From: Flavihumibacter solisilvae
GTDB taxonomy: Bacteria; Bacteroidota; Bacteroidia; Chitinophagales; Chitinophagaceae
Direction of reading: 5' to 3'
Assembly (NCBI RefSeq): GCF_000814475.1
Contig: NZ_JSVC01000045.1
Span: forward strand, 1-64,000
Length of the DNA: 64,000 nucleotides
The notes beneath the pieces were generated by a model. The model was given only the letters and a program-made list of their open reading frames with translations, did no database searches and was not told the DNA's origin. Below are positions 9,046 to 16,786 of this stretch, piece by piece. The first letter of the stretch is position 1. Every line of letters starts with the position of its first letter. The translations under genes were made by a program, and so were the position numbers.

Positions 9046-9076
9046 TTTGGTTTGAATGCGCTGCTCCCTATCTTTG
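9046..9076 (+). promoter_or_regulatory. Promoter of tRNA-Glu
   Basis: TTTG at 9046-9049, 19-nt spacer, TATCTTTG at 9069-9076, a perfect match to the Bacteroidota consensus. Transcription would start about 10 nt before the tRNA. Confidence 0.75.
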
Positions 9077-9094
9077 CACTCCCAAACGGAAAAT

Positions 9095-9166
9095 GCCGCG
9101 TTGGTCAATCGGTTAAGACGCATCCCTTTCACGGATGAATGACGGGTTCGATTCCCGTACGCGGTA
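9095..9166 (+). tRNA. tRNA-Glu (anticodon UUC)
   Basis: The cloverleaf can be folded by eye. The acceptor stem pairs GCCGCGT with ACGCGGT. The anticodon stem CATCC/GGATG encloses loop CTTTCAC, giving anticodon TTC. A four-base variable region (as in other tRNA-Glu) precedes a T arm ACGGG-TTCGATT-CCCGT, and the discriminator base is A. The CCA end is not encoded. The first acceptor pair is G1-U72 rather than G-C. It has its own promoter and terminator, so it is a stand-alone gene. Confidence 0.93.
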
Positions 9167-9172
9167 CGACTC

Positions 9173-9210
9173 AAACGGTCTTTGAAAACTTTCAAAGACC
9201 GTTTTTTATT
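9173..9210 (+). terminator. Terminator of tRNA-Glu
   Basis: AAACGGTCTTTGAA and TTCAAAGACCGTTT form a 14-bp stem with a 4-nt loop, ending in a T6 tract. It starts 7 nt after the tRNA. Confidence 0.88.
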
Positions 9211-9303
9211 TTAAGATATAGCCTTACCTTTTCATTCCCCGGAAACCTGTCATAAAGCCTGATTTTAGCTTCCTCTCTAAAAGACTGATCAAAAAATTAT
9301 GTT

Positions 9304-10248
9304 ATGGCCAGGAAACTCATCGCTGTATTCGGCGCAACAGGCGCACAAGGTGGCGGCCTCGCGCACGCAATCCTGAATGACAAAGCTTCGGAATTCTCCG
9401 TCCGTGCACTCACACGTGACGCATCCACGGAAAAAGCAAAGGAGCTGGCTGCCCTTGGAGCAGAAGTTGTGGAAGCGGACATAGACAACAAGGCATCATT
9501 GCTGAAGGCGCTGGAGGGCGCTTATGGCGCATATTTCGTAACATTTTACTGGGCTCACTTTTCACCGCAGAAAGAATATGGTGAAGCAAAGAGCATGGCA
9601 GAAGCAGCAAAGGAAGCAGGACTGAAACATGTTATATGGTCAACCCTTGAGGACACCCGTAAATGGGTTCCGATTAACGATGACCGCATGCCTACATTAA
9701 TGGAAAAATACAAGGTGCCTCACTTCGATGCAAAAGGCGAAGCAGACCAGGTCTTTACCGACCTGGGTGTACCCACAACTTTCCTTCGCGCTTCTTTTTA
9801 CTGGGATAATTTTATCCATTTCGGCAGCGGACCCAAAAAAGGAGATGACGGCAACTATTATCTCACCTTCCCACTCGACGAGAAAAAAATGGCAGGTATA
9901 GCGTCTGAAGATATCGGCAAATGTGCCTACGGTATTTTCAAAGCAGGACCTGCAATGATCGGGAAAACGGTTGGTGTAGCAGGAGAACATCTCACAGGCA
10001 TTGAAATGGCAGCAGAAATGTCAAAGGCAATCGGCATTTCCATTAAATACAACAATGTAACGCCTGAGGCCTATCGAGGATTCGGATTCCCTGGCGCTGA
10101 CGATCTTGGGAATATGTTCCAGTTTTACCGTGATTTTGAGAAGGATGTGAATAAAGTAAGAGATGTAAACACCAGTCGAAACCTCAACCCCGAATTAAAA
10201 TCGTTCAACCAGTGGCTAAGTGAAAATGCCAGCCGCATTCCGCTTTAG
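9304..10248 (+). CDS. NmrA-like NAD(P)-binding family protein
   Basis: A 314-residue protein of the atypical short-chain dehydrogenase type. The dinucleotide motif GATGAQGGG is at residues 10-18, with the basic ALTRD turn after strand 2, which favours NADPH sensing or binding. There is no classical YxxxK catalytic pair in the expected place, as in NmrA and HSCARG, so it may be a redox sensor rather than an enzyme. The C-terminal half contains the NmrA substrate-lobe features (VPTTFLRASFYWDNF). It is flanked by a tRNA gene on one side and a decayed gene on the other, so this may be a recently rearranged site. The substrate is unknown. Confidence 0.85.
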   Translation: MARKLIAVFGATGAQGGGLAHAILNDKASEFSVRALTRDASTEKAKELAALGAEVVEADIDNKASLLKALEGAYGAYFVTFYWAHFSPQKEYGEAKSMAEAAKEAGLKHVIWSTLEDTRKWVPINDDRMPTLMEKYKVPHFDAKGEADQVFTDLGVPTTFLRASFYWDNFIHFGSGPKKGDDGNYYLTFPLDEKKMAGIASEDIGKCAYGIFKAGPAMIGKTVGVAGEHLTGIEMAAEMSKAIGISIKYNNVTPEAYRGFGFPGADDLGNMFQFYRDFEKDVNKVRDVNTSRNLNPELKSFNQWLSENASRIPL

Positions 10249-10329
10249 CATTTTCGGTTATCCTTGTTAGTTATATCCATAATCCCGCGCGTACATCATA
10301 TTACTTGCCGCATTTAATGCATGGCATAG

Positions 10330-10533
10330 CGGTCGAATTTCCAGGTTACAGGTGATTGGGAAACTTTCGCGTCAGGATTCCCCGGAGTTGATGTGATTAC
10401 TCAACCGGATGAGGCACAATACAGACCAATGGGACTTGCTCAGGGCCCTGATGGATTACTGTATATTTCAGATACGGAAAAAGGCAGGATCTGGAGAATA
10501 GTTTACAAAGGCAGATCTCTATGCACGCAGTGA
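10330..10533 (+). pseudogene. C-terminal remnant of a sorbosone/glucose dehydrogenase-like protein
   Basis: This 67-codon open stretch has no start codon and follows an in-frame TAG at 10327. It encodes the recognisable end of PQQ-type sorbosone dehydrogenase family proteins: GDWETFASGFPGVDV, then YRPMGLAQGPDG and LLYISDTEKGRIWRI before the stop. No upstream part of that protein is visible in the 80 nt between it and the NmrA-like gene. The 3' end overlaps the last codons of the convergent kinase gene by 15 nt. I read it as a deletion remnant; homology is by motif recognition only. Confidence 0.6.
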
Positions 10534-12651
10534 CATCGCTACATAATGGATGATTTTCTGTCGCAGGTCATCCGGGCGGAACGGCTTCGGAATAAAATCG
10601 TTGAAACCCTTATAAATAAGGTCCGCCTGCATATGATCATACACGGCAGCCGTAAAAGCAATGATGGGAATGTTTGGTGAGGATTTACGGATATGTGCTA
10701 CTACTCCCGCCCCGTCAAGCTCAGGCATTTCCAGGTCAACAAGTAACAGGTCAAACTCACTTTCTTCAAAACTTTTAACGGCTTCCAGCCCGTTTACAGC
10801 TTCTGTAACTACAGCATTCCACTTCGACAGGAATCTCTTCACCACCATCATGTTAATAGGATTGTCTTCAGCAACGAGGATGCGTACACCGCTTAGATCC
10901 TCGAATTTGGACTCTCCTTTTTCTTCGATATAACTATATCGCACTGCCTCCACCGGCAGGGTAATAGTGAAATAAAATGTGCTTCCTTCTCCAAGTGCAC
11001 TGTCTACCCGTAATTCCCCACCCATTTTCTGTACGATGTACTGGCTGATCGCCAAACCAAGCCCGGAGCCACCGTACTTCCGTGTTGTTTCCGCATCAGT
11101 CTGATAAAACTTATCGAAGATCCGGTGTTGTTTTTCTTTTGAAATGCCAATGCCGGTATCAGTTACGGAGAACCGGAGCGTGATGTTATTACTGCGCTTC
11201 ATCAGTGTCTTGACCTCCAGCCTGATCATACCCAGTTGGGTGAATTTGTTTGCATTTGACAGCAGGTTGTTTAATACCTGGTGCAGACGCATTTCATCAC
11301 CCATTACAACCAACCCCTGAACCGCATCAAGGTCACAATGCATTGAAAGACCTTTCACTGCGATCTGGTTGCGGAAGGAGCCGGTAACTTTTTGCATCAG
11401 TTCTGCAAGGTTGAACGGAGCATTGCTCAATTCCATTTTGTCGGCTTCCAGCTTACTGTAATCGAGAATATCATTTACGAGCTCAAGCATGTGTTCGGAA
11501 GAGTTCTTCAGTACATCGAGCATTTGCTTCTGGCTTTCGAGGTGGTCTTCCTGGTGCAGTATGTTCGTGGTTCCGATAATGGCATTCAATGGGGTGCGAA
11601 GCTCGTGGCTCATGTTACTGAGAAACCTGGATTTAACCCGGGCGGCCCTTTCGGCACGCTCCTTTGCCTGCAGGGTCTCCACTTCGGCAATTTTGACTTC
11701 GGTTATATCCAGGATACTGATCTTCGCATAGCGGCCACGCTGGTGTTCAAAAATTACGATGCTCGCATATGCGTAAATCGGTGTGCCTTCCGAGTTTGAG
11801 CACTCCATATTGCCGAACCAGGGAGAATGCAACGTGTAATTTTCATTACTAAATGCCTTCAACCGGAAATTAGCTTCTTCCCCCAGCATGTCGGCCACAG
11901 GCCCGAATACATCTTCCTTACTTTCCAGAATGAATAATTCGAGCGCCCTTTTGTTGCAATCGGAGATCTCGAGCGTTTCGAGGTTGATGATGAAAATAGC
12001 ATCCAGTGATGTATTGAACAGGGTATCACCGAGGCTCTTTTCGCCGAGAATGTCATTTTCTTTTTTGTTCAGCGTATTCAGGATCGAGTAGGCAACCAGG
12101 CCTGTCAGTATCAGCGACATGGCCAGGTTGATCCGGAAATTGTATATGTAATGCAGCTCGCCATCTGCTGATACAGGCTTACCATAAGGGGCAATGATGA
12201 ATGTGAAGCCGAAACAGATCATGGTGGCGATCTCGATAATGATGAGGTCTTTACTGATCCTGGTATCTATCAGGAAGATCATCGCAAAGATCACGGGGAA
12301 AAAATACATATAGACACCCGATCGCAGTCCGACAAAATAACACACGATCATGACCCCCATGTTGAAGCTGATAATTACCAGCCATTTGGCAATTGTCTCA
12401 TGGCGATAGAGCCTGAGAAAATGGGCCGCGAGCAATGCACTGCAGGCAGTCAGGCAGGCTACGGCAGCACCGTATTCCTTCATGACCGTGCAGAGGATCA
12501 TGTTGATGCCGGAAACTACAATACCGATTTCCGTGAGGGATTTTAGGGGTGATTGGGGAGCCTGGACCTGCCGGAGGTAATAGTCCTCAGCCAGTTTTTC
12601 CCAATAACCCAGCACCATAGATAATATATTGGTACCTTTTTTCGTTTTCAT
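10519..12651 (-). CDS. Hybrid sensor histidine kinase/response regulator
   Basis: A 710-residue membrane kinase. Residues about 35-195 hold five to six hydrophobic segments forming an integral membrane sensor. A PAS-like domain (about 210-325) follows, then a HisKA domain with phospho-acceptor H349 in MSHELRTPLNAIIG. The HATPase domain shows the N box (LSNANKF), G1 (DTGIGIS) and G2 (GSGLGLAI). A C-terminal receiver has acceptor D639 in LLLVDLEMPELDG. No DNA-binding output domain is present, so the receiver probably passes phosphate to an HPt protein. The divergent neighbour at 12713 is exactly such a protein and is followed by a LytTR regulator. The signal sensed is unknown. Confidence 0.93.
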   Translation of the reverse strand: MKTKKGTNILSMVLGYWEKLAEDYYLRQVQAPQSPLKSLTEIGIVVSGINMILCTVMKEYGAAVACLTACSALLAAHFLRLYRHETIAKWLVIISFNMGVMIVCYFVGLRSGVYMYFFPVIFAMIFLIDTRISKDLIIIEIATMICFGFTFIIAPYGKPVSADGELHYIYNFRINLAMSLILTGLVAYSILNTLNKKENDILGEKSLGDTLFNTSLDAIFIINLETLEISDCNKRALELFILESKEDVFGPVADMLGEEANFRLKAFSNENYTLHSPWFGNMECSNSEGTPIYAYASIVIFEHQRGRYAKISILDITEVKIAEVETLQAKERAERAARVKSRFLSNMSHELRTPLNAIIGTTNILHQEDHLESQKQMLDVLKNSSEHMLELVNDILDYSKLEADKMELSNAPFNLAELMQKVTGSFRNQIAVKGLSMHCDLDAVQGLVVMGDEMRLHQVLNNLLSNANKFTQLGMIRLEVKTLMKRSNNITLRFSVTDTGIGISKEKQHRIFDKFYQTDAETTRKYGGSGLGLAISQYIVQKMGGELRVDSALGEGSTFYFTITLPVEAVRYSYIEEKGESKFEDLSGVRILVAEDNPINMMVVKRFLSKWNAVVTEAVNGLEAVKSFEESEFDLLLVDLEMPELDGAGVVAHIRKSSPNIPIIAFTAAVYDHMQADLIYKGFNDFIPKPFRPDDLRQKIIHYVAMSLRA

Positions 12652-12712
12652 GGGGCTGCGCCGTTCATATGGCTGCAGATTAAACGAATCCGGGAAAACA
12701 AAATTGTATCCT

Positions 12713-13117
12713 ATGCATGCCGCAACTCAAAGAGCTTTCCAGCTGAACAGTGCTTTTGATGCAACATTTCTAATGGAAATGCATGATAATGACCTGGCAG
12801 CCATTTCGGCTATACTGGTTACGGCTTCGCAACAGATATCGGAAGAACTCGACCGGTACCTGATTCTTGCGGAAAAAGGCGACTGCAGTGAACTAAAGCG
12901 TCGCATACACCTGGTAAAGCCCCTTTGGGGTTATTGCGGTTTACCTGAGATGCAGATGAAATACCAGCACATGGAACAGTTTTTGGGTGAGAACCCACCT
13001 GCTGAGGTAATCCGGGCTCGCCTGCAGTCCGAACATCCCTGTATTGTCGAAGGATTATCCCTGATTACCGCTGAAGTAGTCAGGATCCAGGAATACCTAA
13101 AACAACCCGCATCATGA
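12713..13117 (+). CDS. Histidine phosphotransfer (HPt) domain protein
   Basis: A 134-residue all-helical single-domain protein. The likely phospho-histidine is H66 in RRIHLVKPLWGYCGL, which fits the xHxxKP/xxGxxG pattern of Bacteroidota HPt domains. I chose ATG 12713 because the longer frame starting at 12629 overlaps the divergent kinase start and adds residues unrelated to HPt. It sits between the hybrid kinase (divergent, 61 nt away) and a LytTR response regulator whose ATG overlaps its stop by 4 nt. It therefore probably shuttles phosphate from D639 of the kinase to D55 of the regulator. Confidence 0.8.
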   Translation: MHAATQRAFQLNSAFDATFLMEMHDNDLAAISAILVTASQQISEELDRYLILAEKGDCSELKRRIHLVKPLWGYCGLPEMQMKYQHMEQFLGENPPAEVIRARLQSEHPCIVEGLSLITAEVVRIQEYLKQPAS

Positions 13118-13803
13118 AAACTACTGCTGTAATCGTTGAAGACCTGAGCATTGCTGCTGAAGTGTTGCAGAAATATTGTCAGAAAAGCGGCAAAATCAAT
13201 GTAATCGAAAGTTTTTCATCTGTCGAAGACGCCTTGCCTTTCCTGTCGGAAAATATCGTCGACCTGCTTTTCCTGGATGTGGAAATGCCCGGTGCAAACG
13301 GATTTGACCTGCTCGACAAACTTTCCTACTCTCCCCAGGTGATCCTGACAACTTCCAAAACGGAATATGCTTACAACGCATTCGAATACAGCGTTACTGA
13401 CTTCCTCAAAAAGCCGTTTACCTACCAGCGATTCATGGATTCCCTGGGCAAACTGAAGGAAGATATTTCGAGAAAGGACGAAGCAGAGGAAATGTCACAT
13501 ATCTATATTAAAAGTGATGGCAAACTGATCCGTCTGGAAAATGATGATATATTATATATCGAAAGCATGGGTGACTATGTAAAGTTCATCACCAATGAGA
13601 AGAAGATCATAACTCACAACACCATTAAAAACCTCACGGCGAAAATAAACCCGTCTGTATTTTGTAAAGTTCACCGTTCCTATATCATCAACATGAATAA
13701 AATTTCCGATATCAGGGAGAACATGTTATATATTAAAGGAACACAGATTCCAATCAGCAAGGCAAACCGTACAATGGTGATGAGCAGGCTTAAAATCATT
13801 TAA
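13114..13803 (+). CDS. LytTR-type response regulator
   Basis: A 229-residue regulator with a receiver domain (1-120; acceptor D55 in LLFLDVEMPG, conserved T/K later in TTSKT and LKKPF) and a LytTR DNA-binding domain (about 128-229; IKSDGKLIRLENDDILYIES and FCKVHRSYIINMNKI). ATGA overlap with the HPt gene makes translational coupling likely. It is convergent with metX and overlaps it by 8 nt. Target promoters cannot be predicted from this window. Confidence 0.95.
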   Translation: MKTTAVIVEDLSIAAEVLQKYCQKSGKINVIESFSSVEDALPFLSENIVDLLFLDVEMPGANGFDLLDKLSYSPQVILTTSKTEYAYNAFEYSVTDFLKKPFTYQRFMDSLGKLKEDISRKDEAEEMSHIYIKSDGKLIRLENDDILYIESMGDYVKFITNEKKIITHNTIKNLTAKINPSVFCKVHRSYIINMNKISDIRENMLYIKGTQIPISKANRTMVMSRLKII

Positions 13804-14809
13804 GGAATTCTTCCAATGCCGCACTGATAAGTGGTGCTTCAACAAGAAATCCATCGTGTCCGTAGATAGAATCGATTTCTTTATAAACCGCATTTTGCAT
13901 TGCAGAAGCAATCTTTTGCTGTTCACTGGTCGGGCACAGTAAATCGCTAGTGATTCCCATTACAAGAGTGGGTTGAGGTAAACCCGACAGCACCTTTACC
14001 ACGTCGCCGCCCCTTCCCCTTGAAATGTTATGGCTATCCATACTCTTGGTAAGCAGCCAGTATGACTGGGCGTTGAACCGGTTCACTAATTTATCTCCCT
14101 GGTACCGGATATAACTTGCAGCTTTGAAATTGTCTGTTTTTTCAGCATCGGAATCCTGCTGTCTTTCCACCATTGCCTGGTAGTTCCTGTAGGTAAGCAT
14201 GCCAATTGCCCGGGCAGCTTTTAATCCCCGTGCTCCGGCCAGGAGATCTTTATCCATCCAGGTAGAATCCGCTTCAATTGCCAGCCGCTGTGCTTCATGA
14301 ACGGCTACCCCCCAGGCGCTTTCTGTTGGTGAAGTGGCTATCAGGAACATTCGCGTGATCACTTCCGGTTCCGCCAGCGCCCATTCCAGGACCTGGTAAC
14401 CTCCCATACTTCCTCCCATACATAAGCGGACAGAGCTGATTCCCAAGTGCTTCCGGAGCAGTATATGCGCTTTAACCATATCGCGGATGGTTATGAAGGG
14501 GAAGGCCGAAAAATAAGGTTCACCTGTCTGGGGATCTATTGAATGCGGACCACTGCTTCCGTAACAGGAGCCGGTAATGTTTGCACATACGATAAAATAT
14601 CTTTCCGGGTCTATGGCACCACCTGTGCCCACCACACCCGGCCACCAGGCTGTTGCGTCGGAGCTTGCAGTCAGCGCATGGCAAACCCATACTACGTTTG
14701 AGCCGTCTGGCGCAAGGGTTCCATAGGTGTGATATGCGATTTCGAGATCATTGATAACGGAGCCATTTTCCAGCTCAAAGGCCCCCCGGGATACAAATCG
14801 ATGCAACAT
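13796..14809 (-). CDS. metX: Homoserine O-acetyltransferase MetX
   Basis: A 337-residue alpha/beta-hydrolase-fold enzyme transferring acetyl from acetyl-CoA to L-homoserine in methionine synthesis. The nucleophile is S134 in CMGGSMGG. The catalytic Asp lies in ITSDLLCP and the His in YGHDGF near the C-terminus. The oxyanion-region WVCHALT segment is also visible. It lies next to metZ, separated by the divergent OsmC gene. Acetyl versus succinyl specificity cannot be decided by eye, but acetyl is usual for this group. Confidence 0.93.
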   Translation of the reverse strand: MLHRFVSRGAFELENGSVINDLEIAYHTYGTLAPDGSNVVWVCHALTASSDATAWWPGVVGTGGAIDPERYFIVCANITGSCYGSSGPHSIDPQTGEPYFSAFPFITIRDMVKAHILLRKHLGISSVRLCMGGSMGGYQVLEWALAEPEVITRMFLIATSPTESAWGVAVHEAQRLAIEADSTWMDKDLLAGARGLKAARAIGMLTYRNYQAMVERQQDSDAEKTDNFKAASYIRYQGDKLVNRFNAQSYWLLTKSMDSHNISRGRGGDVVKVLSGLPQPTLVMGITSDLLCPTSEQQKIASAMQNAVYKEIDSIYGHDGFLVEAPLISAALEEFLK

Positions 14810-14835
14810 GACTGCAAAATAAACCCTCCCACCGT

Positions 14836-14843
14836 TACCTTTG
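14836..14843 (+). promoter_or_regulatory. -7 element upstream of the OsmC gene
   Basis: TACCTTTG matches the TAnnTTTG consensus, 30 nt before the ATG. No TTTG is found at the expected -33 distance, so it is a partial promoter call. Confidence 0.45.
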
Positions 14844-14873
14844 TACCTAATTTGAAAAAATTACCCAGCGATT

Positions 14874-15293
14874 ATGGTAACAGTTGATATTGTCCGCCGG
14901 TCAGGCGAATTCGGATTTGAAGCAACAGATGCTAATGGTCATGTAATCAGAATGGATACCAGTCCCGAAACCGGGGGCAATAATTTTGGTGTCCGCCCTA
15001 TGCAGGTCATGTTAATGGGACTTGGCGGATGCAGCGGCATCGATGTTGTTAGCATTTTAAAGAAACAACGCCAGGAGATCACTGATTTTTCCATGCATAT
15101 CGAAGCGGAACGTGAGACCGGCAAGGAACCCGCACTCTGGAAATCTGCCCGTATTGTCTTCACACTCAGCGGAAAAATCGACGAAGACAAAGCCCAACGC
15201 GCGGCCCAATTGTCAATGGACAAGTACTGTTCCGTAGCAGAAACGCTCCGCCGTGCCGGGACTGAAATAACCTGGGAAGTGAGAATAAAGTAA
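14874..15293 (+). CDS. OsmC family peroxiredoxin-like protein
   Basis: A 139-residue OsmC/Ohr-fold protein. The first cysteine of the family lies in GGCSGIDV (about residue 59) and the second in DKYCSVAETL near the C-terminus. These are the pair used for thiol-dependent reduction of organic hydroperoxides in Ohr/OsmC proteins. The N-terminal half resembles the YhfA/OsmC subgroup. It is divergent from metX and co-directional with metZ, from which a 129-nt spacer with an 8-bp tandem repeat separates it. The substrate is not established. Confidence 0.9.
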   Translation: MVTVDIVRRSGEFGFEATDANGHVIRMDTSPETGGNNFGVRPMQVMLMGLGGCSGIDVVSILKKQRQEITDFSMHIEAERETGKEPALWKSARIVFTLSGKIDEDKAQRAAQLSMDKYCSVAETLRRAGTEITWEVRIK

Positions 15294-15319
15294 GTGCTTG
15301 ACCCCAGGTTTGTCGATAT

Positions 15320-15343
15320 GTGAATAAGTCAATAAGTGAATAA
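15320..15343 (+). repeat. Three-unit 8-bp tandem repeat (GTSAATAA)
   Basis: Units GTGAATAA, GTCAATAA, GTGAATAA follow each other exactly, with a trailing ATG. A second array of the same unit lies at 36416-36447. Both are in spacers between co-directional genes. Confidence 0.8.
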
Positions 15344-15422
15344 ATGCGTTCATGTACTGTTGTTTACCCGGGTGCCCCACTGCGGTTTTGAATTTTGATT
15401 TTTTACCTTTTGAATTTGAATC

Positions 15423-16586
15423 ATGCATCCTGTTTCCAAGGCTATCCGGACACAAATTGACCGGACAAACGAAATGGAACATTCCCAGCCTATGTTCCTT
15501 ACCAGTAGTTTCTGTTTCGATAATGTGGAAGAAATGCGCGCGGCATTTGCAGATGAATCGGATGACAACATCTACAGCCGATTCAGCAATCCGAACGTGC
15601 AGGAGTTTGTTGACAGGATGTGCGCTCTGGAGGGTACTGAATCCGGTTTTGCCACCGCTTCCGGTATGAGTGCCATATTCGCATCGTTCATGGCATTCCT
15701 GAAGCAGGGCGATCACCTGCTTTGCTGCCGGAGCATCTTTGGAAGCACACACACGGTCATTACCAAATACCTTCCCAAATACGGCATTACGCATACTTAT
15801 GTAGATGCAGCCGACATCGCTTCGTGGGAGCAGCATATCCAGCCGAATACAAAGATGATTTACCTGGAAACGCCTACCAACCCGGCGCTTGAGGTCATCG
15901 ACCTGGAAGCTGTAGGTGCATTGTCGAAGAAACACAACCTGTTGTTGAATGTAGACAATTGTTTTGCCACACCTATTGGCCAGCGCCCGATTGAATTTGG
16001 TGCTGATCTCATCATCCACTCCGGCACAAAATGGCTCGATGGCCAGGGCCGGGTACTGGGTGGAATTGTACTTGGAAAGAAAGCGTTGATTCATGAGGTA
16101 TATTTATTCTGCAGGAGCACCGGCCCTTCTCTTTCTCCATTTAACGCCTGGATCCTTAGCAGGAGTCTCGAGACCCTGGAAGTGCGGATGGACAGGCATT
16201 CATCGAGTGCCTTATACATTGCCGGGAAACTCGAGAATCATCCGCAGATCAACAATGTCAGATACCCTTTCCTGCCATCCCACCCACAACATGCTGTTGC
16301 AATAAAGCAGATGGTTAACGGCGGTGGCCTGGTATGTTTCGAGTTGAAAGGCGGAATTGAAAGCGGAAGGAAATTCCTTGATGCCCTTAAGATGCTGACC
16401 CTCACAGCAAACCTCGGAGATACACGCAGTATCGCTTCCCACCCGGCAAGTACGACGCATGCCAAGCTTACCGATGCAGAAAGAAATGCGGTGGGAATCT
16501 GTGCGGGACTGATCCGCATCTCAGTGGGACTGGAAAACAGGGATGATATTCTGAATGATATTCTGCAGGCGTTGGAAAAGTGCTGA
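15423..16586 (+). CDS. metZ: O-acylhomoserine sulfhydrylase (MetZ-like Cys/Met metabolism PLP enzyme)
   Basis: A 387-residue fold-type I PLP enzyme. The PLP lysine is K203 in HSGTKWLDGQGR, a form typical of MetZ-type sulfhydrylases. The YSRFSNPNVQEFVDRM and ETPTNP motifs, and C-terminal SHPASTTHA plus GLIRISVGLE, complete the family signature. With metX beside it, the likely reaction is O-acetylhomoserine + sulfide to homocysteine. Cystathionine gamma-synthase is the main alternative and cannot be excluded by sequence reading alone. Confidence 0.9.
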   Translation: MHPVSKAIRTQIDRTNEMEHSQPMFLTSSFCFDNVEEMRAAFADESDDNIYSRFSNPNVQEFVDRMCALEGTESGFATASGMSAIFASFMAFLKQGDHLLCCRSIFGSTHTVITKYLPKYGITHTYVDAADIASWEQHIQPNTKMIYLETPTNPALEVIDLEAVGALSKKHNLLLNVDNCFATPIGQRPIEFGADLIIHSGTKWLDGQGRVLGGIVLGKKALIHEVYLFCRSTGPSLSPFNAWILSRSLETLEVRMDRHSSSALYIAGKLENHPQINNVRYPFLPSHPQHAVAIKQMVNGGGLVCFELKGGIESGRKFLDALKMLTLTANLGDTRSIASHPASTTHAKLTDAERNAVGICAGLIRISVGLENRDDILNDILQALEKC

Positions 16587-16672
16587 ATTGCCCGATTATC
16601 CCTAGAAAAATAAACTGGGATTTTTGCCTTTGAAAATTACCGGTGATTGTCCTGCAGCGCAGGAATGCCTTA

Positions 16673-16716
16673 GGTATAGGCTAGCTATAAGATGGCTATA
16701 GGATGACTATAGGATA
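16673..16716. repeat. Intergenic 11-bp tandem repeat, four degenerate units
   Basis: Units of exactly 11 nt: GGTATAGGCTA, GCTATAAGATG, GCTATAGGATG, ACTATAGGATA. They lie in the 200-nt spacer between the convergent metZ and beta-CASP genes. Nothing else is seen in that spacer. Confidence 0.75.
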
Positions 16717-16786
16717 AGGGAACCCAAAAATGTGGTAAAAAATGAAGATTTGTCGATTGGTCCCGAAACTGCCAGCATAGTTCTGA

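Noticed and set aside
9004-9195. Minus-strand frame over the tRNA gene
   Set aside because: It covers the tRNA and its promoter, so it is not a protein gene.
15213-16094. 293-residue minus-strand frame opposite metZ and the OsmC gene
   Set aside because: It is antisense to two clear genes; its composition is Cys/His/Arg-rich as expected for a shadow frame.
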